Shown here piece after piece: positions 26,044 through 34,485 of a stretch of DNA of 64,000 bases. Position numbers and translations under genes: made by a program. This stretch comes from Nocardioides sp. W7 (GTDB lineage Bacteria; Actinomycetota; Actinomycetes; Propionibacteriales; Nocardioidaceae): positions 5,332,001-5,396,000 of the forward strand of contig NZ_CP095078.1 in the NCBI RefSeq assembly GCF_022919075.1, given 5' to 3'. The notes under the pieces were generated by a model. It was not told where the DNA came from and ran no database searches. It was given only the letters and a program-made list of their open reading frames with translations. Positions within the stretch are counted from its first letter, which is position 1, and every line of letters starts with the position of its first letter.

Positions 26044-26045
26044 GT
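26015..26045 (+). promoter_or_regulatory. MerR-type promoter 2 (inside merR 3' end, for aldo-keto reductase)
   Basis: The same 21-bp block as promoter 1 (TTGACC then TGGAGCGCACTCCA) recurs here. The -10 TTGAGT is again 19 bp from the -35 and 7 nt from ATG 26053. It overlaps the last codons and the stop of the regulator gene. Confidence 0.75.
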
Positions 26046-26052
26046 GGGTGTC

Positions 26053-27045
26053 ATGAGCATCGACCAGCGCACTCTCGGCACCACCTCCCCCCTGACCGTC
26101 TCCGCCCTCGGCCTCGGCTGCATGGGCATGTCCGCCTTCTACGGCACTCCCGACGAGGAGGGCGGTCTCGCCACCATCCGCCGCGCCCTCGACCTGGGTG
26201 CCACCTTCCTCGACACCGCCGACATGTACGGCCCGCACACCAACGAGCGCCTCGTCGGCCGGGCCATCGCGGGCCGGCGCGACGAGGTCCAGCTCGCGAC
26301 CAAGTTCGGCAACGTCACCCTCCCCGACGGCACCCGTCACATCGACGGGCGGCCGGAGTACGTCCGCTCGGCGTGCGACGCGTCGTTGCAGCGGCTCGGC
26401 GTCGACCACCTCGACCTCTACTACCAGCACCGCGTCGACCCGCAGGTCCCGATCGAGGAGACCGTCGGTGCGATGGCCGAGCTCGTCGCCGCCGGCAAGG
26501 TCCGTCACCTGGGTCTGTCGGAGGCCTCTCCCGCGACGATCCGCCGCGCGCACGCGACGCATCCGATCACCGCCCTGCAGACCGAGTACTCGCTGTTCAC
26601 CCGCGACCTCGAGGACGAGATCCTCCCGACGCTCCGCGAGCTCGGCATCGGCCTGGTTCCGTACTCCCCGCTCGGCCGCGGCATCCTCACCGGCACGATC
26701 ACCTCCGAGTCGGTGCTGGAGGAGGGCGACTCGCGTCGCTCGGCGTACTTCCCCCGGCTCAACGGCGAGGGGCTGGCCGCCAACCTGCGGCTCGTCGACG
26801 CGGTCCGCGCGATCGCCGAGGAGAAGGGCTGCACCCCCGGCCAGCTCGCCCTCGCCTGGGTGCTGGCCCAGGGCGAGGACGTCGCGCCCATCCCCGGCAC
26901 CAAGCGGGTCCGCTACCTCGAGGAGAACGCCGCCGCCGCCGACGTCGTACTCACCGACGACGAGCTGAGGCGGCTCACCGACGCCGTCCCGCGCGACGCC
27001 GTCGTCGGCGACCGCTACGGCGACATGAGCTCCATCGACGCGTAA
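26053..27045 (+). CDS. Aldo/keto reductase
   Basis: The 330-residue TIM-barrel oxidoreductase has the catalytic tetrad visible: Asp and Tyr in DTADMYG, Lys in ATKFG and His in YYQHRVD. A C-terminal NADPH-binding stretch IPGTKRVRYLEENAAA follows. It reduces aldehydes or ketones with NADPH in the cytosol. ATG 26053 is chosen over the GTG nine bases upstream because the MerR-type -10 is 7 nt away. Control by the adjacent MerR protein suggests a response to a reactive carbonyl or similar compound, which is inference. Confidence 0.9.
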   Translation: MSIDQRTLGTTSPLTVSALGLGCMGMSAFYGTPDEEGGLATIRRALDLGATFLDTADMYGPHTNERLVGRAIAGRRDEVQLATKFGNVTLPDGTRHIDGRPEYVRSACDASLQRLGVDHLDLYYQHRVDPQVPIEETVGAMAELVAAGKVRHLGLSEASPATIRRAHATHPITALQTEYSLFTRDLEDEILPTLRELGIGLVPYSPLGRGILTGTITSESVLEEGDSRRSAYFPRLNGEGLAANLRLVDAVRAIAEEKGCTPGQLALAWVLAQGEDVAPIPGTKRVRYLEENAAAADVVLTDDELRRLTDAVPRDAVVGDRYGDMSSIDA

Positions 27046-27055
27046 GCGTCGATAT

Positions 27056-27120
27056 CGCCGAGTCGGCGCGAATGTCGTGGAGGAGCGCAGCGGGGGAACG
27101 ACATTCGCGCCGACTCGGCG
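27056..27120. repeat. Perfect 23-bp inverted repeat (hairpin)
   Basis: Arms 27056-27078 and 27098-27120 are exact complements (CGCCGAGTCGGCGCGAATG... and inverse) with a 19-nt purine-rich loop. It follows the aldo-keto reductase stop by 10 bp and may be a terminator. Its GCCGAGTC core recurs in the hairpins at 37221-37283. Confidence 0.75.
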
Positions 27121-27131
27121 CACGTGGCCAC

Positions 27132-27137
27132 TACGGT
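27132..27137 (+). promoter_or_regulatory. -10 box of leaderless promoter (lysoplasmalogenase)
   Basis: TACGGT is 6 nt before ATG 27144 and just clear of the preceding hairpin. Confidence 0.5.
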
Positions 27138-27143
27138 GCACCC

Positions 27144-27812
27144 ATGTCACGACCCCCACTAGTGGCATTGGGCGGTTACGTCGCACTCGCCGCAGTCCAC
27201 GTCACCGCCCAGCTCGCGGAGGCCGAGAAGACGGCGAACGCGACCCAGGTGCTGCTGATGCCGCTCCTGGCGGTCGCCCTGGTGCTGCTGGCCGGGACCG
27301 GCCCGCGGCTGGTCCGGCTGACCCTGGTCGCCCTGGCCTTCTCGTGGCTCGGCGACTCGGTGCCCCGGCTCCTCGACGGCGACCCGGCGTTCCTGGCGAT
27401 GGTGGGCTTCTTCCTGCTGGCGCAGGCGACGTACATCGTCGCGTTCCGCCCGTACGCCGGCCGCAGCGTGCTGACCGGTCCGCGACCGGTGCTGGCGGCG
27501 TACCTCATCCCGACGGCGGCGCTGATGGCGCTGACCCTGCCCGGGGCGGGCGTGCTGGCGCCGGCGGTCCTGGTCTACGGCGGCTGCCTGCTCGCGATGG
27601 CCCTGCTCGCCTCTGGCGTGCACCCGCTCGCCTGGGCGGGCGGGGCGGTCTTCGCCGTCTCGGACGCGCTGATCGCGCTGGGTGCCTTCGCGGACGGGTT
27701 CGAGGAGACCACGCTGGGCTCGGCCGCGGTGATGGCGACCTACACGCTCGCGCAGCTGCTCATCGTGCTGGGCGTGGTGGCCCGCACGCGAGCCGACGGC
27801 GCAGCCCGCTGA
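27144..27812 (+). CDS. Lysoplasmalogenase (YhhN/TMEM86 family)
   Basis: The 222-residue integral membrane protein has about eight hydrophobic helices. The family's acidic motifs are WLGDSVPRLLDGD (near residue 74) and AVFAVSDALIALGAF (near 172). Family members cleave the vinyl-ether bond of lysoplasmalogens; the function in bacteria that may lack plasmalogens is less clear. The 3' end overlaps the opposite-strand gene at 27760-28212 by 53 bp. Confidence 0.82.
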   Translation: MSRPPLVALGGYVALAAVHVTAQLAEAEKTANATQVLLMPLLAVALVLLAGTGPRLVRLTLVALAFSWLGDSVPRLLDGDPAFLAMVGFFLLAQATYIVAFRPYAGRSVLTGPRPVLAAYLIPTAALMALTLPGAGVLAPAVLVYGGCLLAMALLASGVHPLAWAGGAVFAVSDALIALGAFADGFEETTLGSAAVMATYTLAQLLIVLGVVARTRADGAAR

Positions 27813-28212
27813 CGCAGCCACGCATCATCCGGTCGTGGTTCCACTCGAGGACCGGCCGGGCGAGCGGCGACAGCACGCCGAGCAGCCCGGTCACGCTCAC
27901 CTCCTGCTCCAGGCGCAGCATCGTCCCGTCGTACGACGGGGACAGCACGAAGCGCACCTCCCCGGACAGGTCGCCGCTCACCGCGACCTCCAGCACCGGC
28001 AGCTCGCGGGCGACGGCGTGCAGCACCAGGTCGAGCGTGTACGGCAGCGTCGAGCGGCAGCGCACCCAGGCGTCGTCGGCTCCGAGCTTGGCGACCGCGA
28101 CGACCTGCGGCCACCACTCGGGGTAGCGCTCCAGGTCGACCACGACGTCGCGCACCGCCTCCGGGCTCGCGTCCAGGTGCCAGGCGGCGGCGAAGGAGTA
28201 CGACGCGCTCAC
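27760..28212 (-). CDS. SRPBCC-fold (polyketide cyclase-like) protein
   Basis: The protein has about 150 residues with a START/SRPBCC helix-grip pattern: WHLDASPEAVRDVVVDLERYPEWWPQV at the N-terminus, beta strands, then a long C-terminal helix (RPVLEWNHDRMMRGCVSGL). Members bind hydrophobic ligands in a cavity; no ligand can be assigned. The start is a GTG at 28212 or 28215. It overlaps the convergent lysoplasmalogenase gene by 53 bp, and its C-terminus is read from that overlap. Confidence 0.7.
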   Translation of the reverse strand: MSASYSFAAAWHLDASPEAVRDVVVDLERYPEWWPQVVAVAKLGADDAWVRCRSTLPYTLDLVLHAVARELPVLEVAVSGDLSGEVRFVLSPSYDGTMLRLEQEVSVTGLLGVLSPLARPVLEWNHDRMMRGCVSGLRRRLACGPPRPAR

Positions 28213-28270
28213 CACGCCTCGGTCCCCGGCAGGGCGGTGTCTCGAGGCGGCGACAGCGCGATCACCCTCG

Positions 28271-28276
28271 TATCGT
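28271..28276 (+). promoter_or_regulatory. -10 box of leaderless pmmB promoter
   Basis: TATCGT is exactly 7 nt before ATG 28284. Confidence 0.55.
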
Positions 28277-28283
28277 GCCCTCC

Positions 28284-29924
28284 ATGACCCACGACGAGCT
28301 GCTCGCGTCCGCCCGCGCCTGGATCGCCGAGGACCCTGACGAGGCGACGCGCGCCGAGCTGGAGCGGGTCGTCGCCTCCGTCGAGTCCGGCGGCGACGCC
28401 ACCGATCTCGCCGACCGGTTCGACGGCACCCTGGAGTTCGGCACCGCCGGGCTCCGCGGCGCGCTCGGCGCCGGCCCGAACCGGATGAACCGGGTCGTCG
28501 TGATCCGCGCGGCGGCCGGCCTGGCGGCGTACCTCCGCGACACCGGCGCGCGCGGCCCGGTCGTGATCGGGTACGACGCCCGCCACAACTCCGACGTCTT
28601 CGCACGCGACACCGCCGAGGTGATGACCGGCGCCGGGATCGGTGCGCTGCTGCTGCCGCGGCCGCTGCCCACGCCGCTGGTCGCGTTCGCGATCCGCGAG
28701 CTCGGCTGCGCGGCCGGCGTGATGGTCACCGCGAGCCACAACCCGCCGCAGGACAACGGCTACAAGGTCTACCTCGGCGACGGCAGCCAGATCGTCCCGC
28801 CCGCCGACGCGGAGATCGCGGAGCGGATCGCGGCCGTCGGGTCGGTGGCCGACGTACCCCGCGGCGCCCCCGGGAAGGTCCTCGAGGAGGAGATCGTCGA
28901 CACCTACTACGACACGGTGGCGGGGCTCGCCGGCGACGGGCCGCGCGACCTCGACATCGTCTACACCCCGCTGCACGGTGTCGGTGGCACCTCGGTCGTC
29001 CAGGTCCTGGAGACGGCCGGCTTCTCGACGCCGCGGGTGGTGGCCGAGCAGGAGCACCCCGACCCGGAGTTCCCGACGGTCGCGTTCCCGAACCCCGAGG
29101 AGCCGGGCGCGATGGACCTGGCCATGGCCCTGGCGGAGAAGTACGGCGCCGACCTGGTGGTGGCCAACGACCCCGACGCCGACCGCTGCGCCGCCGCCGT
29201 CCCCGGGCCGCACGGCTGGCGGATGCTCCGCGGCGACGAGGTCGGCGCGCTGCTCGCCCACGCGCTGCTGACCGCCGGCAAGGAGGGCACCTTCGCGACC
29301 ACGATCGTCTCCTCCAGCCTGCTCGGCACCATGGCCCGCGCGGCCGGTCGCCCGTACGTCGAGACGCTCACCGGCTTCAAGTGGATCGGCCGGGTGGAGG
29401 GGCTGGCCTACGGCTACGAGGAGGCGCTGGGCTACTGCGTCGACCCTGAGCACGTGAAGGACAAGGACGGCGTCTCCGCCCTGCTGCTGCTGTGCGAGCT
29501 GGCGGCGGCCACCAAGGCCGAGGGCCGCGGTCTCGTCGACGTGCTCGACGACCTGGCCCGCGAGCACGGGCTGCACGCCACCGACCAGCTGTCGGTGCGG
29601 GTGCGCGACCTCGCCGAGATCGGCGCCGCCATGGAGCGGCTGCGCGGTGCTCGGCCCGCCACTCTCGGCGGCCTCGCCGTCGAGCGCGTCGACGACCTGT
29701 CCCTCGGCAGCGCCGACCTCCCCCCGACCGAGGGGCTGCGCTACGTGCTCGCCGAGGGGGCGCGGGTCGTCGTCCGCCCGAGTGGCACGGAGCCGAAGCT
29801 GAAGTGCTACCTGGAGGTGGTCGTGCCGGTGCACCCCGAGGACGAGGTCGACGCCGCCCGGATCGCCGCCGCCGGCCGCCTGGACGCCATCCGCGCGGAC
29901 GTGCAGGCCGCCGCGGGCATCTGA
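28284..29924 (+). CDS. pmmB: Phosphomannomutase/phosphopentomutase-type phosphohexomutase
   Basis: The 546-residue alpha-D-phosphohexomutase has the phosphoserine loop TASHNPPQDNGYKVY (near residue 152), the metal loop DPDADRCA (near 300), the sugar loop GDEVGAL and the C-terminal phosphate loop RPSGTEPKLKCYLEV. The family converts hexose or pentose 1- and 6/5-phosphates. The M. tuberculosis relative PmmB lies in the deoD-add-deoA-cdd region, so a role in ribose 1-phosphate turnover is plausible here too. ATG 28284 is set by the -10 box 7 nt upstream. Confidence 0.92.
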   Translation: MTHDELLASARAWIAEDPDEATRAELERVVASVESGGDATDLADRFDGTLEFGTAGLRGALGAGPNRMNRVVVIRAAAGLAAYLRDTGARGPVVIGYDARHNSDVFARDTAEVMTGAGIGALLLPRPLPTPLVAFAIRELGCAAGVMVTASHNPPQDNGYKVYLGDGSQIVPPADAEIAERIAAVGSVADVPRGAPGKVLEEEIVDTYYDTVAGLAGDGPRDLDIVYTPLHGVGGTSVVQVLETAGFSTPRVVAEQEHPDPEFPTVAFPNPEEPGAMDLAMALAEKYGADLVVANDPDADRCAAAVPGPHGWRMLRGDEVGALLAHALLTAGKEGTFATTIVSSSLLGTMARAAGRPYVETLTGFKWIGRVEGLAYGYEEALGYCVDPEHVKDKDGVSALLLLCELAAATKAEGRGLVDVLDDLAREHGLHATDQLSVRVRDLAEIGAAMERLRGARPATLGGLAVERVDDLSLGSADLPPTEGLRYVLAEGARVVVRPSGTEPKLKCYLEVVVPVHPEDEVDAARIAAAGRLDAIRADVQAAAGI

Positions 29925-29996
29925 GTCCCCCGCGACGCCATCCACCTGTGGTCGCCCGGGTCGCCACGTCGTACGACGTCCGGCACCCGCGAGGCC

Positions 29997-30599
29997 TCAG
30001 ACGACCAGCGACACCACGAACGCGGCGACCGTGACGACGAGCAGGCCGATCTCCAGCCAGGCAGGCACCCGCCGGACCTCGCCGGCCAGCGCGTCCTGCG
30101 CGGCCGAGTAGCGCCCGACCGACTCCAGCTCTCGCGCCTCGGCGGCGAGGTGGCGGATCCGCTGCTCGACGAAGTCGGCGTAGGCCTGGTCCGCGAGGTC
30201 GGTGCCGGTCTTGGCGGCCGCGGTGTCCGCGCTGGCGCCGCGGCGGTTGCTCTTCAACGTCTGCCGGAAGGAGCGTCCGACGGCCGGGGAGACGTACCGC
30301 TTCTCACCCACCCGGACGGCGAACACCTGCCGCACGGCGAGCTCCTCGACCGCCGCGAGCGGGAGATGGATCGTCTCCAGCATGTTGCGCAGCACCAGCC
30401 AGCGGCCCGACACGATCAACCGCGGCTTCAGCAGGGCGGCCCAGTCGAGCACCGCGAACGCCAGCGCACCGCTGACGACTGACCACGACGGGCCCTCGAC
30501 CAGACCGCCGACGACGGCCACCGCGGCGAGCACGAGGCCGGTCCACCCGAGCAGCTGGCCGCTCGTCGGCCGAAATCTCTCGACCGTCCCTGACGGCAC
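29997..30599 (-). CDS. Membrane protein with PH-like domain
   Basis: The 200-residue protein has a GTG start with GGAGG just upstream. Two N-terminal membrane helices (LLGWTGLVLAAVAVVGGLV and SVVSGALAFAVLDWAALL) are followed by a bacterial PH-like stretch (SGRWLVLRNMLETIHLPLAAVEELAVRQVFAVRVG). A helical region and a C-terminal membrane helix (LEIGLLVVTVAAFVVSLVV) complete it. Such proteins are common in actinobacteria and uncharacterised. It diverges from deoC with 53 bp between starts. Confidence 0.7.
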   Translation of the reverse strand: MPSGTVERFRPTSGQLLGWTGLVLAAVAVVGGLVEGPSWSVVSGALAFAVLDWAALLKPRLIVSGRWLVLRNMLETIHLPLAAVEELAVRQVFAVRVGEKRYVSPAVGRSFRQTLKSNRRGASADTAAAKTGTDLADQAYADFVEQRIRHLAAEARELESVGRYSAAQDALAGEVRRVPAWLEIGLLVVTVAAFVVSLVV

Positions 30600-30639
30600 G
30601 GGCCCTCCCTCAGAGTGCGGCTGACAGACCCGGTGAGCC

Positions 30640-30645
30640 TATCCT
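30640..30645 (+). promoter_or_regulatory. -10 box of leaderless deoC promoter
   Basis: TATCCT lies exactly 7 nt before GTG 30653. Confidence 0.65.
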
Positions 30646-30652
30646 GGCGAGC

Positions 30653-31342
30653 GTGACCACCCCTTCCCCGACGCCCGCCGAGGTCGCCCGCGCGATCGAC
30701 CACACCCTGCTCAAGCCGGAGGCCACCCGCGCCGACGTCGAGGCGCTGGTCGTCGAGGCCGCCGAGCTCGGGACGTACTCCGTCTGTGTCTCCCCCTCGA
30801 TGCTCCCGGTGGCGGTGCCCGCCGGCAGCGACCTGTTGGTCGCGGCGGTCTGCGGCTTCCCCAGCGGCAAGCACACCTCTGCCGTCAAGGCCGCCGAGGC
30901 CGCCGGCGCCGTCCGCGAAGGGGCCGACGAGATCGACATGGTCATCGACGTCGGTGCCGCCCGCGAGGGTCGGTACGACGACGTCCGCGCCGACGTCGCG
31001 GCCGTCCGCGCCGCCGTCCCCGCGCCGACGGTGCTGAAGGTGATCATCGAGTCCGCCGCCCTCGACGACGAGCAGATCGTCGGCGTGTGCCGGGCCGCGG
31101 CCGCGGCCGGCGCCGACTTCGTCAAGACCTCGACCGGCTTCCACCCGGCCGGCGGCGCCTCCGAGCACGCCGTGCGGCTGATGGCCGAGACCGTCGGTCC
31201 GGCCGTGCAGGTGAAGGCGTCCGGCGGGGTCCGCACCCTGGAGCAGGCCCGCGCCATGATGGCCGCCGGTGCCAGCCGGCTCGGTGTCTCGGGCAGCCGC
31301 CAGCTGCTGGCCGGCGACGGGGCCGCGCCTTCCGGCTACTGA
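30653..31342 (+). CDS. deoC: Deoxyribose-phosphate aldolase
   Basis: The 229-residue class I aldolase begins with the conserved IDHTLLKPEAT region. FVKTSTGF (near residue 157) and VQVKASGGVRT (Schiff-base lysine region, near 185) complete the signatures. It cleaves 2-deoxyribose 5-phosphate to acetaldehyde and glyceraldehyde 3-phosphate, the last step of deoxynucleoside breakdown started by deoA and punA in this window. The GTG start is supported by the -10 box 7 nt upstream. An imperfect GC-rich hairpin follows the stop. Confidence 0.95.
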   Translation: MTTPSPTPAEVARAIDHTLLKPEATRADVEALVVEAAELGTYSVCVSPSMLPVAVPAGSDLLVAAVCGFPSGKHTSAVKAAEAAGAVREGADEIDMVIDVGAAREGRYDDVRADVAAVRAAVPAPTVLKVIIESAALDDEQIVGVCRAAAAAGADFVKTSTGFHPAGGASEHAVRLMAETVGPAVQVKASGGVRTLEQARAMMAAGASRLGVSGSRQLLAGDGAAPSGY

Positions 31343-31422
31343 GTCGGGCGCCGGTCGTTTCGCGCCGGACTCCGGGGGGTAGACCCTCGTCGTCCCGCCG
31401 GTCGATTCCCCCGAGGAGCAGC

Positions 31423-31731
31423 ATGGTCGACATCGCGATGGAGGCCGATGTCGCGGCGCCGATCATCGAGCGCTTCGCGACCTTGCAGGGCATCCTCGAA
31501 GAGATGCGCCACAAGCCGATCAGCGTGGCGACCTCCGTCGACAACGCGTGCGGCGAGTTCAAGGCGGCGGTCGCCGACGCGACCGACGCCTTCCACATGT
31601 CGTGGCGCCAGGCGTTCGACACCTGCGGGGTGACCGCGGGGCTCATCGGCGCCAACACCAACGTCTTCGAGGTCGAGCTGCAGCGGGTCGACGCCGAGCT
31701 CGCCGTGATCCCGGACATCTCGGGAGGCTGA
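31423..31731 (+). CDS. Small helical ESX-like protein
   Basis: The 102-residue protein starts at ATG 31423 with GAGGAG at 31413-31418. It is predicted wholly helical (IIERFATLQGILEEMRHKP, then GEFKAAVADATDAFHMSWRQAF), has no signal peptide and is the size of WXG100 proteins, though a clear WxG turn is missing. It lies 3 bp before a large WXG-headed protein, so I infer it is that protein's partner or chaperone in type VII secretion. I do not recognise a named family. Confidence 0.6.
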   Translation: MVDIAMEADVAAPIIERFATLQGILEEMRHKPISVATSVDNACGEFKAAVADATDAFHMSWRQAFDTCGVTAGLIGANTNVFEVELQRVDAELAVIPDISGG

Positions 31732-31734
31732 CTC

Positions 31735-33831
31735 GTGAGCGAGAAGCACTTCACCCTCGACATCGATCCCGAAGGCCTGCGCAGCGCCGCCACGAAGCTC
31801 GGCAACCTGGCCGAGACCCTGGGAGGTCAGGCCACCAAGGTGACCGGCACCCCCGGCGAGATCGCCAACCGCTGGACCGGCACCGCGGCCACCGACATCC
31901 AGCACGAGATGACGGCGCTGGGCGCCCACCTGACCAGCTTCCAGACCGCCATGGCCGAGCTGCCCGAGGCGCTCCGATCGCTCGCCACGGACTACGACGA
32001 CGCCCTGGAGCGGCTGCCCGAGCTCAACCAGAAGTGGGAGCAGGCCGAGCAGGACTACCAGGACGCCGTGACCGCGGCCGGCACCGCGCTGACCCAGGGC
32101 CGCGAGGACGCCACGGGCGACGACGGCAAGGTCCCCGAGGCGGACGCGTCCGACCTCCGCCGGGCCCGCGACAACGCCGTCTCCGGCGCCGCGGACACCC
32201 GGCAGACCACCCAGCACAACCTGGAGGTCGACTTCGGCTACCTCAAGCAGTGGCTCGGTCAGCAGACCCGGGCCCTCGGCACCGCACTGCGTGACTCCGG
32301 TCCGCTCGACGTCAGCGACTCCCAGATCGAGGCGTGGCGCAGCGGGGAAGGCCCCCAGCTCGACCGCTCCCCCCTGTTCAGCTCGCTGATCCTGAGCCGG
32401 CAGCGCGACATCGAGCTGGTCACTCCCGACGTCGAGGAGGCCGTGGACGCTCTCAACGACGCCCTCGACGAGGGGGACCAGGACGCGGTCAACGACGCCC
32501 TGGACGCCATCGCCGAGCATGCCGACGACCCGGTCTGGTCCGAGGCCCTCGCCCGCGCGCTTGGCCCCGGCGGCATGCAGGACCTCTACCTCAAGATCGA
32601 CGACGGCCTGAAGAACAGCGACCTCTACATCGAGGAGATCTGGCCGCACCTCTCCGGCTTCAACGAGACGGTGGCCAACGGCGTCAGCCAGCTGCCCGAC
32701 GACGACTTCGCCGACTACCTCAACGAGTGGATGAAGGAGGACTACGGCCCCAAGATGTGGGCCCTGCTCGCCTCCGCCGATGCCGCCGACGGGCGCATCA
32801 ACGCCGCCGCCATGGCCCACCAGTCCGAGATCTACAACTCCTCGCTCAGCGACGGCGGCCTCGGCATGCCGGGGCTGTTCCCGCAGGTGTTCAACTACGC
32901 CTACCCGGACACCGACCAGATGGAGCAGTGGGCCGACCGCTCCTCCGGTGACGACCTGGCCCGGATCCTGGAGAACTGCTCGCCGGAGGAGATCCAGGAG
33001 ATCATGTTCCGGATGCACAACGTGCAGACGCCGGGCGGCACCATGAACGAGGACGACTATCAGCTCATCGCCGACCTGTGGGGCGAGACGATCCAGGCGA
33101 TGCAGGACCGCTTCCACGCCGCGCAGGCCGACGGGAAGAGCTACGACCTGGCTCCCCTCATCGAGGCGCTGAAGGCCCGCAACGCCAACGCCGGCCAACC
33201 GCCCTACGACGACATGCTGGACGGCCTCACCGAGCAGATCGTCAACGATCCTGCCCTGATGGTCCAGCTCCTCGCCGACGCCGAGGACAGCCGGATCAAG
33301 CCCAGCGACCTCAAGGACGTCATCGGGGACTCCGGCGTCAAGGTCAAGGACATCATCGAGAGCATCATCAACCACCAGCTCAGCCAGGGCGACGACCCCG
33401 AGGCGGTGGCCGCGAACATCGGCCTGCTGCTGCGCGCCGACGACATCCTCGGCGAGGACTTCAAGTGGGACGGGGTCGTGAAGTCGGTCGTCAAGGACGC
33501 CCTCGGGGCGCTCGGCAAGGCGGCCGGGCCGGTGCTCGGCGTCCTGGACGCGGTGCTCTCGGAGATCGAGCGAATCGAGGAGCTGGACCAGGCCTGGGAC
33601 TCGGCAGCGGAGAAGAACGCCGCCCAGGAGCTGCTGGCCTTCTCGCTCTACGTCCAGGCCTACGGCGTCCCGGAGGGCTTCGACGAGTTCGTGGTCGCCA
33701 ACAACGGCAGCGTCCCCGACCACCAGCTGGTCAACCGGTTCCTCGACGAGATGCGCAGGCACCCCGGGGCGGACTGGGAGAAGATGCGCCTGCTCATCAC
33801 CACGATCGACGAGACCCGGGACGAGCAGTGA
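31735..33831 (+). CDS. Large WXG-headed protein, putative type VII secretion substrate
   Basis: The 698-residue GTG-start protein has GGAGG seven bases upstream. The first ~100 residues are helical with a WxG turn (IANRWTGTAATD, near residue 43), the mark of ESX substrates. The remaining 600 residues are mostly helical and acidic with no signal peptide (for example WPHLSGFNETVANGVSQLP and YAYPDTDQMEQWA). No toxin motif is recognised. It overlaps the downstream lipoprotein gene (GTGA). The order partner, large WXG protein, lipoprotein recalls effector-immunity sets, but neither secretion nor toxicity is shown. Confidence 0.75.
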   Translation: MSEKHFTLDIDPEGLRSAATKLGNLAETLGGQATKVTGTPGEIANRWTGTAATDIQHEMTALGAHLTSFQTAMAELPEALRSLATDYDDALERLPELNQKWEQAEQDYQDAVTAAGTALTQGREDATGDDGKVPEADASDLRRARDNAVSGAADTRQTTQHNLEVDFGYLKQWLGQQTRALGTALRDSGPLDVSDSQIEAWRSGEGPQLDRSPLFSSLILSRQRDIELVTPDVEEAVDALNDALDEGDQDAVNDALDAIAEHADDPVWSEALARALGPGGMQDLYLKIDDGLKNSDLYIEEIWPHLSGFNETVANGVSQLPDDDFADYLNEWMKEDYGPKMWALLASADAADGRINAAAMAHQSEIYNSSLSDGGLGMPGLFPQVFNYAYPDTDQMEQWADRSSGDDLARILENCSPEEIQEIMFRMHNVQTPGGTMNEDDYQLIADLWGETIQAMQDRFHAAQADGKSYDLAPLIEALKARNANAGQPPYDDMLDGLTEQIVNDPALMVQLLADAEDSRIKPSDLKDVIGDSGVKVKDIIESIINHQLSQGDDPEAVAANIGLLLRADDILGEDFKWDGVVKSVVKDALGALGKAAGPVLGVLDAVLSEIERIEELDQAWDSAAEKNAAQELLAFSLYVQAYGVPEGFDEFVVANNGSVPDHQLVNRFLDEMRRHPGADWEKMRLLITTIDETRDEQ

Positions 33832-34448
33832 CCGCAGGTCGTCGACTGCTGGTGCCGGCCGTGCTCGCCGTGCTCCTCCTCGCCGGGTGCGGCGGCTCCG
33901 GGATCGGGGCCGTGACCGAGAACGACGGCTTCTCGACGTGCGTCGAGGACGCCGGGGCGAGCACCGAGGGCGGCAGCGACTGGGACATCGACGAGCAGCT
34001 GCGGTTCTGGGTCGAGCCCGGTGTACTGGCCTGCGCGGCGGACCAGCTCGGCGACGACGAGCTCGAGGAGGCGCTGGCCGACGCGTTCGTCGACCCCGAC
34101 GACGTCGACGACACCGTCGCCGTCGCCCAGGCACAGCAGGCGGCCGTGCGGCAGCTGGCCGCCGACGTCGCGGCCGCTGACGGGGAGGACGAGGCCGTGA
34201 GCGCCGCGGGCCGGGTCCTCAGCGCCGCCCCGAGCGGGGACGACCGCACCCTGGGACGGGTCGCCGCCCTCGGCATCGTCGAGGGCACCGACGGGCTGCC
34301 CGGCTACCAGGAGTTCCTGACCACGAACGACCTGGAGGACGGCTCCGACGCCCTGACCCGGTACGACGACCAGGTCGAGGCCGAGGGACCCGACGAGCTC
34401 CGCGACCGCCTGCGTGAGCTGTCCACCAGGGTGGGCGACGCGACCTGA
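33828..34448 (+). CDS. Lipoprotein paired with the WXG-headed protein
   Basis: The 206-residue GTG-start protein has lipobox LLAGC (Cys near residue 20), then an acidic helical domain (TCVEDAGASTEGGSDWDIDEQL, then DELEEALADAFVDPDDVDDTV). It should sit on the outer face of the membrane. Its start overlaps the stop of the upstream WXG-headed gene, so the two are made together. An immunity or docking role is a guess from that pairing. No family is recognised. Confidence 0.7.
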   Translation: MTAGRRLLVPAVLAVLLLAGCGGSGIGAVTENDGFSTCVEDAGASTEGGSDWDIDEQLRFWVEPGVLACAADQLGDDELEEALADAFVDPDDVDDTVAVAQAQQAAVRQLAADVAAADGEDEAVSAAGRVLSAAPSGDDRTLGRVAALGIVEGTDGLPGYQEFLTTNDLEDGSDALTRYDDQVEAEGPDELRDRLRELSTRVGDAT

Positions 34449-34473
34449 GGCCGGCGGCCCGCCGACCCTGCGG

Positions 34474-34479
34474 CAGAAT
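34474..34479 (+). promoter_or_regulatory. Possible -10 box of leaderless promoter (kinase gene)
   Basis: CAGAAT is 6 nt before GTG 34486. It fits the pattern seen at other genes here but has C instead of T at the first base. Confidence 0.4.
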
Positions 34480-34485
34480 GTTCCG

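Noticed and set aside
30621..30645. A standard -35/-10 promoter for deoC using CTGACA
   Set aside because: The gap to TATCCT is only 13 bp, too short. The -10 box alone, 7 nt from the start codon, explains the site better.
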